This document shows positions 8,442-17,134 of a stretch of 64,000 bases of DNA, piece by piece (positions within the stretch are counted from its first letter, which is position 1; each line of letters starts with the position of its first letter). Source of the DNA: Shimazuella alba. Its GTDB lineage: Bacteria > Bacillota > Bacilli > Thermoactinomycetales > Thermoactinomycetaceae. The DNA lies in contig NZ_WUUL01000013.1 in assembly GCF_009831235.1 (NCBI RefSeq), positions 1 through 64,000 of the forward strand, read 5' to 3'. The notes below the pieces were generated by a model. That model saw only the letters and a list, made by a program, of their open reading frames with translations. It did not search any database and was not told the DNA's origin. The translations under genes and the position numbers were made by a program.

Positions 8442-9341
8442 TTACTCATCTAAAAAGTAATCGGTATCAATCTTTTTCACCACATATCGTGCTGTTTCAT
8501 GTACCCCAACGTTGAAATCAATCATATACTCTGTCAACTGATCTCCATCTATGAGAATAATTTTCTGATTGAGATGTTTCACATAATCCACTGCATCTTT
8601 GGTAAAGCGAGATGTCGTGATGAAAACTCCCTTTTGTGCAGAACGTCCTAATATACTGCCTGCAAATGCCTGTAAATCAGGGCGGCCTACTGGATTACTC
8701 CAACGCTTCGCTTGAATATATATCACGTCCAATCCAAGCTTGTCCTCCTTGATCATCCCATCAATGCCGCCATCTCGACTCAATCCCAACTTCTCTTCAT
8801 GTGCACCGCCATAGCCCATCGCTACTAAAAGATCGACGACTAATTTCTCAAAGAAATAGGGACTACACTCTTTGATTTTGTCTAAGAGATCTTGTTGCAG
8901 TGCTTTTCGAAGTTGTTTGTATCCGGTTTCAAGTGCTTCTTCAGGGGTATTGGATTCTTCTGTCTCGACTAGTATTTCTTCCTCAGAAGTACGAATTTGT
9001 CTACGAAACTCTGCATATTCGCTATATCTTTCTTTTAATATTTTCGTATTTAACTTTCGTGGTCTTTCTGCTAATAAATCCAAACCTCGCTTCGTGATCT
9101 GTATTCTTCCTCGATCAGGACTATCTATCAAAGTAGCCTTAATGAGATGAGCTTTTGTCCATGCTACTCGATTATCAAATCTCCTTGATCCACTCGATAC
9201 CTGCTCTTCACGCTCCTCTGGAGTCAATCGAAACCTTTTTGCTAATTTCTCCCTTACCTCTTTTAATGTATGTATTTTTTGGTTCGATAAAGTCCTTAAA
9301 AAAGGGAGGAAAATATCTTCAAACTTTGGTATTGCCATCAT
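8442..9341 (-). CDS. mrr: Mrr-type (type IV) restriction endonuclease
   Basis: The 299-residue protein has the Mrr layout: an N-terminal winged-helix domain (PKFEDIFLPFLRTL, HTLKEVREKLA, GRIQITKRGLDLL, residues 4-95), a charged linker and a C-terminal Mrr catalytic domain (about 155-290). The PD-(D/E)xK core is visible as SRDGGIDGMI followed by DVIYIQAKRW (Asp and Q-x-K), with the FEKLVVDLLVAMGYGG helix before it. Mrr enzymes cut methylated or otherwise modified DNA and limit phage or foreign DNA entry. No methyltransferase is adjacent, as expected for type IV. AAGGAAG precedes the ATG. Confidence 0.93.
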   Translation of the reverse strand: MMAIPKFEDIFLPFLRTLSNQKIHTLKEVREKLAKRFRLTPEEREEQVSSGSRRFDNRVAWTKAHLIKATLIDSPDRGRIQITKRGLDLLAERPRKLNTKILKERYSEYAEFRRQIRTSEEEILVETEESNTPEEALETGYKQLRKALQQDLLDKIKECSPYFFEKLVVDLLVAMGYGGAHEEKLGLSRDGGIDGMIKEDKLGLDVIYIQAKRWSNPVGRPDLQAFAGSILGRSAQKGVFITTSRFTKDAVDYVKHLNQKIILIDGDQLTEYMIDFNVGVHETARYVVKKIDTDYFLDE

Positions 9342-9392
9342 TCGACTTCCTTTATGTTTTCTTAAAATCCTTATGTAAATGTACGTTAAAAT

Positions 9393-9463
9393 TGAATTTT
9401 CGAATTATATTATATAACAAGAGATCCAATAGGAGTATGAAAATACATACCCTTGTTTTTCTT
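9393..9463 (+). ncRNA. Short hairpin transcript candidate, copy 1
   Basis: An AT-rich -10-like stretch (TATATTATAT) leads into a hairpin: AACAAG (9416-9421) pairs with CTTGTT (9452-9457) and encloses GTATG/CATAC (9435-9439 with 9446-9450), ending in T5. A diverged second copy lies at 10285-10358. This may be a minimal RNA gene or an attenuator. Confidence 0.35.
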
Positions 9464-9647
9464 TTAAAAATAGTCTTGCTAGGGACTATACAAATTAGAA
9501 GTATATAAAGTGGCACTTCATCAGCAAATAATCTCCGACATTGAAAGAAAACTGTTACCTTTTGTTAGTAGTTGCTATAGGAGACTTGATTATTTTATTG
9601 TAGAATAATTATAGATAATTGTTTTCTTCGATCCGAGGAGTAGGACG

Positions 9648-9983
9648 ATGATCACGAAGGAACAGGCCTTGGAAGCTCTGCGAACGAAGCAGAGGAAGCT
9701 CAAGCAGCGCGAAGCAACCCTGAAAGCACAACGTGAAATTTGCGGCATTGGCATGATGGGTGTCGTTATTCTGAGCAAGTTCGTCGAGATCCTTATTCCA
9801 ATCGTAGAATCGGGGCAAGAATTTTACATTCCCGAAGAAGCGAACGATACTATCGCCATTGAGCTGATGGGTATCTTTGCGGAAGAAGTGGAAGCGGTCT
9901 TGCAGGGGAACCCCCCTCAGTCCCAGTTTGAAGAGGAGCTCCAAAAAGTTCTTCACTACTTCGTCAACCTCAAGAAGAGTTAA
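9648..9983 (+). CDS. Hypothetical helical protein, GC-rich orphan
   Basis: A 111-residue protein with a charged N-terminal helix (EQALEALRTKQRKLKQREATLKAQ in part), a hydrophobic centre (MGVVILSKFVEILIPIVESG) and an acidic C-terminal helix. I do not recognise the family. GAGGAG precedes the ATG and a 15-bp terminator follows. Its codon use is clearly GC-richer (GCG, AAG, CTC, GTC) than the surrounding AT-rich genes, which suggests recent acquisition. Several other single genes in the window share this trait. Confidence 0.7.
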   Translation: MITKEQALEALRTKQRKLKQREATLKAQREICGIGMMGVVILSKFVEILIPIVESGQEFYIPEEANDTIAIELMGIFAEEVEAVLQGNPPQSQFEEELQKVLHYFVNLKKS

Positions 9984-10014
9984 GAAAACGAGAGCACCTG
10001 CTCCATACCTAAAA

Positions 10015-10056
10015 GCACCCAGTATACAAGAAGTTGTATACTGGGTGCCCGACTTT
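10015..10056 (+). terminator. 15-bp perfect hairpin terminator
   Basis: Arms 10015-10029 and 10034-10048 are perfectly complementary with a 4-base loop; a short T tract follows at 10053-10056. Confidence 0.75.
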
Positions 10057-10284
10057 TACCAGAGCTCACTGTTATCGCTTTTGGTAGTTTTTGTATTTTA
10101 TATTTATTTATCGTGTTATTGCATATTTGTTATACTCTAGTCTCTTTCTTTTATGAAAGCACTACAAGCAGTATTTACATACATTTTTCAACTGAATAAC
10201 TGTCGTGTTTTATTTTGATCATAGTCCAAGTTGTCCTAACAGTAACGCGTCAGATCAGAATCGATTAAATATTTGTTTTCCTTT

Positions 10285-10358
10285 CAATTCTTCAAATTAT
10301 ACTATAAACAAGAGATAGCCAATAGTATGTGAAAAGAACACACATCTTTTGTTTTTTC
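10285..10358 (+). ncRNA. Short hairpin transcript candidate, copy 2
   Basis: Related to 9393-9463: TATACTATAAACAAGAGAT, then a hairpin (10307-10315 with 10343-10351, one G-U) ending in TTTTTT. The shared order of -10-like box, ACAAGAGAT, CCAATAG and T-tail indicates a duplicated unit. It lies 120 bases upstream of the YndJ-like gene. Confidence 0.35.
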
Positions 10359-10475
10359 TAAATGAAAATAATCGATGCCATCAAAAATTTTGTCAAGTTT
10401 ATTTTCCATATCCCTTAACTATTTTCTATTATTTATGGTAGACTATTCGGAAAAAGGACAAGGATATTTATTAAT

Positions 10476-12131
10476 ATGAAAAATTACTTATTACGAAGTT
10501 CATTAATTTCTGTTCTTTTATGTGGATTATTTATTCTTATGGTGTCTGGTTATAAAATGCTGTTGCTAATTTCTATTTTTCTCTTGATTCCAACTGCACT
10601 AACTTTCGTTCCTACGGTAAAAAGAATGAGTGGAGAACGTTCCAAATATCATGCATTTCTATCGAAATATCACCTATATTTTGCTGTCATCATTGGTATA
10701 GCATTGTTATTTCCGATTGGAAGTGTGCTCTCCAAAATATTGTCAATCGTTTGGTTGATCTACTCGTTTGTTTTATTTGGTTATGGAGTCAGGCGTTTTA
10801 TGGAACGAGGATTTTATGTCATGGAAGAAAATGCGGTTGACATAAGTTTCTTATATGCTTTCATTGGCGGCATTACACTTAGTATGTATTGCTTTTCTAC
10901 TAATCCCAGTATCGCGTATCATTATCTAACCACCACTTTTCATTTCCAGTTTACTGCGATTTTGTCAACACTCTTTATTGGCTGGATTGGCAGGATACTT
11001 CCAACCGACAGAAAACTTAGTACGTTGTATCGATTTACTGTTTATGGCATCCTATTTAGCCCTCTGCTCATTGGAGTTGGTATGCTCACCAATGTTTGGA
11101 CCCAAAACATAGGGTTATGGATTTATACTTTGTGCATTCTATCATATTGTTATTTTGTCTTTTTACATATTGAAAAAACGAATTTCATCACTGACCTTTG
11201 TATGAAACTATCTGCAATCCTATTAGTCGCTACCTCTATCCTATCTATTATCAACGGGATATATCAATTGCAAGGATGGACATGGTTTCCGACAAATCAT
11301 TGGCCATTTTACCATGAAGTTCCAATTGTTTTTGGATTTGTGATAGGACTTATTGGTTGGTATTACCGAAAACCATTAGAGAGGAGAAATTTATATCAAC
11401 TCCCTCATACTAACATCAACGGTACAGGGTTTATTGGGAAAAATTTCTTACGGGATAATGGATATGAAGAAGAAATAGTTTCTCACGCTGGTATTTTAAC
11501 AAAGCTGGAAAGGTACAAAAGAAGCGACCTTATTATCGAACTTCTGCATCCAAAAGTAATCTCTTTTCTTGAAAATACTTCATTATATGATATCTCGCTT
11601 CATGCCCATTGGACCAAAGGATCTTGGCTCTTTGAGAAATTTCATAAAGCATTGTCGAATAAAATACAACAAGCAAACATCCCCTCTCCTCATGAAGGAA
11701 CAAGAGAGTTAGACAGTAAAATCATTAGTATTAATAACTACCAACAATATTGGAATAGAAAATTAAATGCTTGGATTTGTTCTTATAAAGACTCCGATGA
11801 AACTTATATTGCTGGTATTTATTCTGAGCATGAACATAATGGTGAACGATATGTTCACTTCACTATGCCAGTACCGAAATGCAATCGATCCACGTTCTAT
11901 CGATTGGAACATGGGATAAATGGTTCCCTGCAATGCACTTCAGTTCCTAGAAGGGGAGGAGACGGAGAGGAAGGTCATTATCTCATGACAAAAAACTTTT
12001 CTTTCCGTATTCCATTCAACGAGAATCTCATCATTTGGGTTGATGAGTATGGGAGACTGCAAATGACCCACCGTTTTTGGTTTCTTGGAGTGAAAGTGCT
12101 TAATCTGGAATATGAGATGATTGCAAAATAA
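10476..12131 (+). CDS. YndJ-like multi-pass membrane protein
   Basis: A 551-residue protein. The first 300 residues form about nine transmembrane helices (for example SSLISVLLCGLFILMVSG, LLLISIFLLIPTALTFV, FTAILSTLFIGWIGRIL). A soluble C-terminal half follows (about 310-551) with a DUF4166-like appearance (SLHAHWTKGSWLFEKF, HFTMPVPKCNRS, RIPFNENLIIWVDEYG). Length and architecture match YndJ of Bacillus, whose function is unknown. It acts in the cytoplasmic membrane. The ATG lies after a weak GGACAAGGATATTTATTAAT site. It is monocistronic with its own terminator. Confidence 0.8.
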   Translation: MKNYLLRSSLISVLLCGLFILMVSGYKMLLLISIFLLIPTALTFVPTVKRMSGERSKYHAFLSKYHLYFAVIIGIALLFPIGSVLSKILSIVWLIYSFVLFGYGVRRFMERGFYVMEENAVDISFLYAFIGGITLSMYCFSTNPSIAYHYLTTTFHFQFTAILSTLFIGWIGRILPTDRKLSTLYRFTVYGILFSPLLIGVGMLTNVWTQNIGLWIYTLCILSYCYFVFLHIEKTNFITDLCMKLSAILLVATSILSIINGIYQLQGWTWFPTNHWPFYHEVPIVFGFVIGLIGWYYRKPLERRNLYQLPHTNINGTGFIGKNFLRDNGYEEEIVSHAGILTKLERYKRSDLIIELLHPKVISFLENTSLYDISLHAHWTKGSWLFEKFHKALSNKIQQANIPSPHEGTRELDSKIISINNYQQYWNRKLNAWICSYKDSDETYIAGIYSEHEHNGERYVHFTMPVPKCNRSTFYRLEHGINGSLQCTSVPRRGGDGEEGHYLMTKNFSFRIPFNENLIIWVDEYGRLQMTHRFWFLGVKVLNLEYEMIAK

Positions 12132-12142
12132 AGAAAACGAGA

Positions 12143-12175
12143 AAGCGACAACTCCATTACGTTGTCGCTTTTTTC
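12143..12175 (+). terminator. Rho-independent terminator of the YndJ-like gene
   Basis: A 10-bp perfect stem (12143-12152 with 12161-12170) is followed by T6. The next 290 bases (12180-12470) hold no supported gene. Confidence 0.92.
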
Positions 12176-12471
12176 ATTATTTATGTTTCATTAAAATACT
12201 AGCTTTGCTGCATGTAACCGAATTCGTAATTACACTTCAACAAAGGATAAATGTACAAACACCCTTCCATACTCTTTCCTTAATAAGAATTTCAAGTATA
12301 GTCCAATTTCACTTCCCTTCCATGAGCAAGTTTGCCAATCACAACAAAAAGTGATTTTATAATTTCTGACTTTTTTAACAAAATCATTGCACAATCTACC
12401 CATTTGATCTATACTCCTGCACATGAATAAAAGTTCAAAAAAAGGGGGATATAACAGACAGGATTTATTTT

Positions 12472-12501
12472 TCTGACAATTATTATCCTGTATCATATAA
12501 T
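12472..12501 (+). promoter_or_regulatory. Promoter-like element abutting the toxin start codon
   Basis: CTGACA (12472-12477), an 18-base spacer and a perfect TATAAT (12496-12501) directly precede the ATG at 12502. No ribosome-binding site separates them. A transcript from this box would start inside the gene, so either translation starts downstream, or another promoter is used. Confidence 0.4.
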
Positions 12502-13002
12502 ATGAATAAAGCAAAAGTAATCTATCTACAAGACAATAACGGAAATAAACCAGCTCTCGACAGCCTTTTTGAGATGGCTCAAAAAGCAAATGCTGGTGAT
12601 AAACTATGTATTCGTCTCTTGCCATTAATTCGCTTGGGTCTGCGAGATATCGAGAAGCATGGCATTCCTGATTGGGATGCTTTTCAAAATTATCAGTTTG
12701 TCACTACAGAATCGAATGGGTTTTTAGTTACCCTGAATGTCGTTAGGCAATTGAAATACAGTCCGCCGCTTTTGGAACTTCAAGTTAACCAAGATTCTTT
12801 TCCAACTGGCCGCAGGAAAGATGACTATACGTTTCGAATGCTGTTTTTTACTCACTACCATAATGGAATTCAGTATATTTGTTGTACAGATAGCACGATA
12901 ATGAAAACAAATTCTAGTATCGCATTTGCCAAAATGGTAACGGATTCAAGCCAAATGCACACTGATTTCATTCGTGATCCTATTAAATATATAGGGAGAT
13001 GA
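12502..13002 (+). CDS. HigB/phage Gp49-like RelE-fold toxin
   Basis: A 166-residue protein whose C-terminal half has the RelE/HigB pattern: VVRQLKYSPPLLELQV, then RMLFFTHYHNGIQYICCTDSTIMKT, a strand pair and a basic helix. This fold cleaves mRNA on the ribosome. It overlaps the following XRE-family gene by the ATGA at 12999-13002, the toxin-first order of higBA systems. The N-terminal 60 residues are longer than in classical HigB. The start at 12502 is uncertain because a perfect TATAAT touches it. Family assignment rests on pattern and partner, not on close identity. Confidence 0.7.
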   Translation: MNKAKVIYLQDNNGNKPALDSLFEMAQKANAGDKLCIRLLPLIRLGLRDIEKHGIPDWDAFQNYQFVTTESNGFLVTLNVVRQLKYSPPLLELQVNQDSFPTGRRKDDYTFRMLFFTHYHNGIQYICCTDSTIMKTNSSIAFAKMVTDSSQMHTDFIRDPIKYIGR

Positions 13003-13007
13003 TAGGA

Positions 13008-13325
13008 ATGAAAAAACCTACCAATCATCAAGAGTTGATGGATTTTATTGACCAGACAACAAGCATGAACGAATTTATGGAAAGTTTCCCAGTTCAGATA
13101 AGAAATCTTATTTTTGACCGACGTATTCAATTGGGTTGGACACAAAACGAATTAGCTGAACAAGTGAAAAAAATAACAGGTCACTCTATTACGCAGACGA
13201 CAATCTCCAGAATCGAGGGTGGAACACCTGGAATCACAAGTGATACGTATGATAAAGTGCTGCAAACACTCGGTATAAAGAGGGATGGAGTGGATTTTGG
13301 GGAAACGCCTAGTGATGAGGATTAA
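13008..13325 (+). CDS. HigA-like XRE-family antitoxin
   Basis: A 105-residue protein with a helix-turn-helix of the XRE class (GWTQNELAEQVKKITGHSITQTTISRIEGG, residues about 43-72) preceded by a short helical region that likely contacts the toxin. I start at the ATG at 13008 (GGGAG 9 bases upstream; the paralogue at 39230 also begins MKK); the ATG at 12999 is an alternative. It should neutralise the toxin and repress the operon. A close paralogue (39230-39574) and a decayed third copy (39062-39190) lie 26 kb away. Confidence 0.85.
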   Translation: MKKPTNHQELMDFIDQTTSMNEFMESFPVQIRNLIFDRRIQLGWTQNELAEQVKKITGHSITQTTISRIEGGTPGITSDTYDKVLQTLGIKRDGVDFGETPSDED

Positions 13326-13349
13326 CCTTTTATAATGGGATAGGAAAAA

Positions 13350-13378
13350 AGAGTGACCTTAAATCAGGTCGCTCTTTC
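13350..13378 (+). terminator. Terminator of the toxin-antitoxin pair
   Basis: A 10-bp stem with one mismatch (13350-13359 with 13366-13375) is followed by TTTCT. Confidence 0.75.
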
Positions 13379-13490
13379 TATTAAAAAAAGTCATCCACAG
13401 GTGGTGGCTGGCCTTTGCAAAGAACGTCGGCATTTTGTTTGATATCACTGATACTCCTTTATGTGTCAATTGGATAAAGATACCCTTCGG

Positions 13491-13694
13491 CTAATCGCTA
13501 GAACCAGAATCATAACTCGAATTAGTGCTAGAACCAGAGTCATAACTCGAACCGGAACTAGAATCGGAACCAGAATCATAACTCGAATTGGAATTGTTAT
13601 AGGTGGAACTAGAATCAACGATAGGAAAATTCTTTTGTTTTATCTTGTTAGTAGATGAGTTGGAGGTTGTCCGACGCTTACGTTTTTTCGCCAT
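13491..13694 (-). CDS. Small Ser/Tyr/Asp-rich repeat protein
   Basis: A 67-residue protein with a very basic N-terminus (MAKKRKRRTT) and a low-complexity tail in which SSYDSGS recurs three times; the DNA repeats a corresponding unit of about 24 bases. AGGAGG lies 7 bases before the ATG at 13694, which I prefer to the ATG at 13742. Such composition occurs in spore-coat and other structural proteins, but no function can be assigned. Repeat number could vary between strains. Confidence 0.65.
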   Translation of the reverse strand: MAKKRKRRTTSNSSTNKIKQKNFPIVDSSSTYNNSNSSYDSGSDSSSGSSYDSGSSTNSSYDSGSSD

Positions 13695-13944
13695 GATATT
13701 CCTCCTGACAATATGTTCTACCTTTTTATTATACATTACCACTCACAATGTAGAAAGATAATTCAAATTATTTAAATATTATTTATCTCTGCATATTTGA
13801 AATCAGGTTATCCTATAAAATAGAGTATATAAATACAAATATTAATATCCTTAAATAATACGATCATAATAATTGATAATATTAATTGCTATATTGATAT
13901 ATTGAACGTTTAACTATATAATATATTTAAGAAAGGAGATAGCT

Positions 13945-14319
13945 ATGGCATTTCCGATAATTACAACTTGTCCAGTTTGCAGCCAGCAACTACAAATTAC
14001 ACGTCTACAATGTACGCACTGTCACACTACGATTGAAAATGAGTTTCAGTTTTCGAAGTTAGCTTCGTTAGCAAAAGAACAGCTTCATTTTATTGAAATC
14101 TTTTTGACCTGCCGTGGCAATATCAAAGAAGTGGAAAAAGCGCTAGGAATTTCTTATCCAACCGTGCGTGGAAAATTGGATGAAATTATATTGGCCTTAG
14201 GACATTCTCGGCAAAAGAAACAAGACTATGCGACCAAAAGAGAGATTATCTCTTTGCTTGAAAAAGGGGAAATCACCCCTGAAGAAGCAGTAGAGATGTT
14301 AAAAAAAGAACAGGAGTGA
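13945..14319 (+). CDS. DUF2089-family zinc-ribbon and HTH protein
   Basis: A 124-residue protein. Residues 9-28 hold a zinc ribbon (CPVC...CTHCHT), followed by the DUF2089 helix-turn-helix (FIEIFLTCRGNIKEVEKALGISYPTVRGKLDEII, about 52-86) and a C-terminal segment (ISLLEKGEITPEEAVEMLK) that resembles the SHOCT-like start of the next protein. It is a likely transcription regulator. It heads a three-gene operon with 6- and 7-base gaps and has AGAAAGGAG before its ATG. B. subtilis yvlABCD has comparable content; the link is by analogy only. Confidence 0.88.
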   Translation: MAFPIITTCPVCSQQLQITRLQCTHCHTTIENEFQFSKLASLAKEQLHFIEIFLTCRGNIKEVEKALGISYPTVRGKLDEIILALGHSRQKKQDYATKREIISLLEKGEITPEEAVEMLKKEQE

Positions 14320-14325
14320 TCCAAA

Positions 14326-14709
14326 ATGAAAGAAGAGATCGCCAAAATATTAACGATGGTACAAGAAGAGAAAATCACAGCAGAAAAAGGAGCAGAACTG
14401 ATCGAGTTACTAAAAGACGAAAAAAACCGTTCACATAGCTCATCTCATTCGGTCTACCTAAAGAAAATGCTGAAAGTCAGGATAGATTCCAGTGATGGAG
14501 ACAAAATAAATGTCAACTTGCCGCTTAATTTTGTAAAGAGCCTTATCATAACAGGCCAACATTTAGCAGAAAAATTTCCTGAATCTGAAAAGTATATAAA
14601 AGATATCGATATGGATTTGTTGATACATGCCATAGAAAACGAAGTAGAAGGACAGATTGTAGATATTCATTCTGCTAATGGCGACACTGTTCAAATCGTA
14701 ATCGAGTGA
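14326..14709 (+). CDS. SHOCT-like/YvlB-type protein
   Basis: A 127-residue protein that begins with a SHOCT-like helix pair (EIAKILTMVQEEKITAEKGAELIELLK), a Ser/His linker, and a second part with beta strands (LKVRIDSSDGDKINVNLPL) and an acidic helix ending in VEGQIVDIHSANGDTVQIVIE. The second part matches the repeat seen in YvlB/LiaX-related proteins, which sit in cell-envelope stress operons. It lies 6 bases after the DUF2089 gene. No membrane helix. Confidence 0.75.
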   Translation: MKEEIAKILTMVQEEKITAEKGAELIELLKDEKNRSHSSSHSVYLKKMLKVRIDSSDGDKINVNLPLNFVKSLIITGQHLAEKFPESEKYIKDIDMDLLIHAIENEVEGQIVDIHSANGDTVQIVIE

Positions 14710-14716
14710 AGCGAAG

Positions 14717-14977
14717 ATGAAAGTGATCATAGATGCGGAAAAAAAACGTTTCACTATTCCACTCCCCTTCTTCTTGCTCCATATAGCAGGTTGGATTATC
14801 TGTAGAAAATGGTTTTGGAAATGGTTGAATAAAAAATCAAAAAATATCACCTTCCCAACTCCCATGTTGGACAAGCAAACCATCCAACCCCTTCTCTCAT
14901 CGCTTAAGGAATATAAGGGTATAACATTAGTCGATATCAAAGATAAAGATGGGAATGGAGTAATCGTCCGCTTGTAA
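14717..14977 (+). CDS. Small hypothetical membrane-associated protein
   Basis: An 86-residue protein. An amphipathic or membrane-embedded segment (LPFFLLHIAGWIICRKWFWKW, residues 16-36) is followed by a soluble domain whose end, GITLVDIKDKDGNGVIVRL, resembles the IVDIHSANGDTVQIVIE end of the preceding gene. It is probably a divergent relative fused to a membrane anchor. It is the last gene of the DUF2089 operon (7-base gap) and is followed by a hairpin. Confidence 0.7.
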   Translation: MKVIIDAEKKRFTIPLPFFLLHIAGWIICRKWFWKWLNKKSKNITFPTPMLDKQTIQPLLSSLKEYKGITLVDIKDKDGNGVIVRL

Positions 14978-14989
14978 TCATATAAAAAA

Positions 14990-15024
14990 CGTAAGACGAG
15001 AGAATCTAACTCCTCTCGTCTACG
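14990..15024 (+). terminator. Hairpin after the DUF2089 operon
   Basis: A 9-bp perfect stem (14994-15002 with 15013-15021) closed further by CGT/ACG. The T tract is poor, so it may be a weak terminator. 15025-15440 holds no supported gene; an 85-codon frame at 15141-15398 (minus) lacks a ribosome-binding site. Confidence 0.55.
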
Positions 15025-15440
15025 CTTGTTGTCGCCGATTATTCAAACTATTAGATCTTACAATTTTAAGAAATCACCATAGATAGGAACAAGAATGAAT
15101 AACTTGTATGAAACAAGCAGCACGAAAGAGACAGTCAAGTTTAGAGAATAGGAAAACCAAATAATTTGGTAAGAATCGTTGCCACTAACATAGTTAATCC
15201 CATACAACACCTGATATGTCTAAGATCATTTTTTTTATACTGGTGAGATGTTTCTCTATTTTTCTTTGGGGAATAAGCAACTAAAAAATGTCGTCCTTTT
15301 CTTTTTAACCCTAAAAAAGGAATTGCGCGGTCTTTCCTTTTTTGTAAACTATTTTTCCATAACTTGATGGTCATGCATGTCGACCCTAATTTGGTCACTC
15401 TGGAGGTTGGGCAAAACGTTTACTTGACAATCATCAATGA

Positions 15441-15470
15441 TGACCCACGATCCGTTGGAATCGTGGGTCA
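15441..15470 (-). terminator. Hairpin after the MFS gene
   Basis: An 11-bp perfect stem (15441-15451 with 15460-15470). It lies 38 bases beyond the MFS stop; the T tract is weak. Confidence 0.6.
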
Positions 15471-15507
15471 CTGAACGGATCTGTCGATCCTCTAGTATTT
15501 AGCCGAT

Positions 15508-16719
15508 CTATTTGTTTACTGTGTCTGTCGCACCAGCCACTACCGGCTTTTCTGCGATTTCCTCGGGCGGCAACTTGTGAGATTTCCACATGATCATCGC
15601 GAACATCATGGAAACCCCTGCAGGAACAAGGAGCCACCCCAAAGCGATTCGATGCGTGACATGGGCAGACTCCGCAAGCCAAATATAGGCTCCTCCAACG
15701 AGACCTGACAAGTTCCAGGTCACCATAGGGAGAGTGCCACCCAACACCTTGTCCGTCGCGTTGGCGTAACTCGTGTGTTTGATGAGAGTGTTGCTACAAA
15801 CTCCCAGCGCCCAAAAGAATCCGCCAAGGCCGATCCCGATCCATGATCCTCCGCTGAACAGTATCAGACCAAGACCGATCAACATGCAGCTACGGCAGGC
15901 CAGGATGAGCCCGCTGCTCTTCGACCGATGCTTATTGGCATAACTGCTCAAAGTGAGCTGAGTCATCCCTGATAGAAGCGAGATCACCAGAAGCAGGACA
16001 TCCACCTGCTCTTCATCCACTACCTTAGCAAGCGGTAGCAGCTTGCCAAAACAGTAGAATACAAACAGCATGCAGAAGTTCCCCGCATTAATGCGCGTCG
16101 CTGGGTCATTCAGCAGACCCTTTAGCGACTGCTTCTCGGGTTCATCGGCATCTGAGATACAGAAGCACATCATGACCACAACACACATCTGAAGCACATT
16201 AATCAGAATCACCCAGATGAACAAAGGTGCCTGAAAGCCCAGCCATGTGCAGAAAGCCGTAGTCAGTGTTGTGACAAGGCCAATCTGCGAGGTTCCCTTG
16301 ATGTGATCTTCCTTGAGCTGCTTACGGAGCATCAACCCGACGATCGCTAAGCATGCGGTCCCAATCCCTGGACCGATGCCCAATGCCAAATAGTAGCAGA
16401 GCACGTTGCCGTACTGCATGGCGATGACCAGCAGGGCACTTGGTACCAAATTGATCACCAATAATACCTGGACTGCTTTTTTAGTGCCCCCTTTTTCCTT
16501 CCAGCGTTTGATCAAACGCGGCACAAGCAGGCTGGACACGACTTGAGAGACCATCACAGTCATCAGAATCGCACCCAAATGGATGATCAGACCCTGCTTT
16601 TCCAGCAAGAGACCCAGCCCTGGGAAAATGAGCCCTCCGGTCGATCCCAACATGATCGACGCGATGCCCAGATTCAGTAGGGAGGGACTTTTCAGCCACG
16701 GGATCTTTTGTAGTAACAC
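15508..16719 (-). CDS. Major-facilitator-type membrane transporter, GC-rich orphan
   Basis: A 403-residue protein with about 12 hydrophobic helices and a central cytoplasmic loop (SDADEPEKQSLKGLLND), the layout of MFS transporters. The loop between helices 2 and 3 (RLIKRWKEKGGTKKAV) is basic as expected. The cargo is unknown. The start is GTG at 16719 with AGGAG 5 bases upstream. Base composition is clearly GC-richer than the flanking DNA (CTG, GGC, ATC codons dominate), which points to lateral transfer. It stands alone with its own terminator. Confidence 0.82.
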   Translation of the reverse strand: MLLQKIPWLKSPSLLNLGIASIMLGSTGGLIFPGLGLLLEKQGLIIHLGAILMTVMVSQVVSSLLVPRLIKRWKEKGGTKKAVQVLLVINLVPSALLVIAMQYGNVLCYYLALGIGPGIGTACLAIVGLMLRKQLKEDHIKGTSQIGLVTTLTTAFCTWLGFQAPLFIWVILINVLQMCVVVMMCFCISDADEPEKQSLKGLLNDPATRINAGNFCMLFVFYCFGKLLPLAKVVDEEQVDVLLLVISLLSGMTQLTLSSYANKHRSKSSGLILACRSCMLIGLGLILFSGGSWIGIGLGGFFWALGVCSNTLIKHTSYANATDKVLGGTLPMVTWNLSGLVGGAYIWLAESAHVTHRIALGWLLVPAGVSMMFAMIMWKSHKLPPEEIAEKPVVAGATDTVNK

Positions 16720-16764
16720 AACTACTCCTAGAGAGACGGATCATGCAGACTTTTGGTTTTGTTG

Positions 16765-17134
16765 ATTTGTAACTTCGTGAAATTGCCTAGCTTTTCTTTT
16801 TCTAGGTCAATATAACACGGATCTCTTGTTCCTTATTTTATAATTTTCCAAAAATAAAAGAAACCAAAAAGTAGTATGTTTTTCTCCTTGTAATAGTTTT
16901 GAAGAAAGAGTGTGAAATTCACTAGGTCTTTCCAACCTGCCCGCTGATATTACTCCTCTCGCAGGAAGACACGAGTCCCAAAATAGAGCTTTGACCGTGT
17001 AAGAGAAAGAGGACGTGCAATGATCACTGCTGGGAATCTAGCTATCGGTACAAGTGTCCGACCGAATTGTCTTTGGGCAGTCTGTCCAGTCGTCATTTAT
17101 AGGATTTTCTTTCATATTTTACATTTTATTATTT
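16765..17134. other. Intergenic stretch, nothing recognised
   Basis: No open frame with a ribosome-binding site and no strong hairpin is present. It should carry the promoter of the MFS gene. Confidence 0.4.

Noticed and set aside
13500-13600. CRISPR-like array of short repeats
   Set aside because: The repeats are contiguous, about 24 bases and in frame, encoding the SSYDSGS protein repeats; there are no spacers and no cas genes.
15141-15398. 85-codon frame on the minus strand
   Set aside because: No ribosome-binding site, mixed composition and no family; likely chance.
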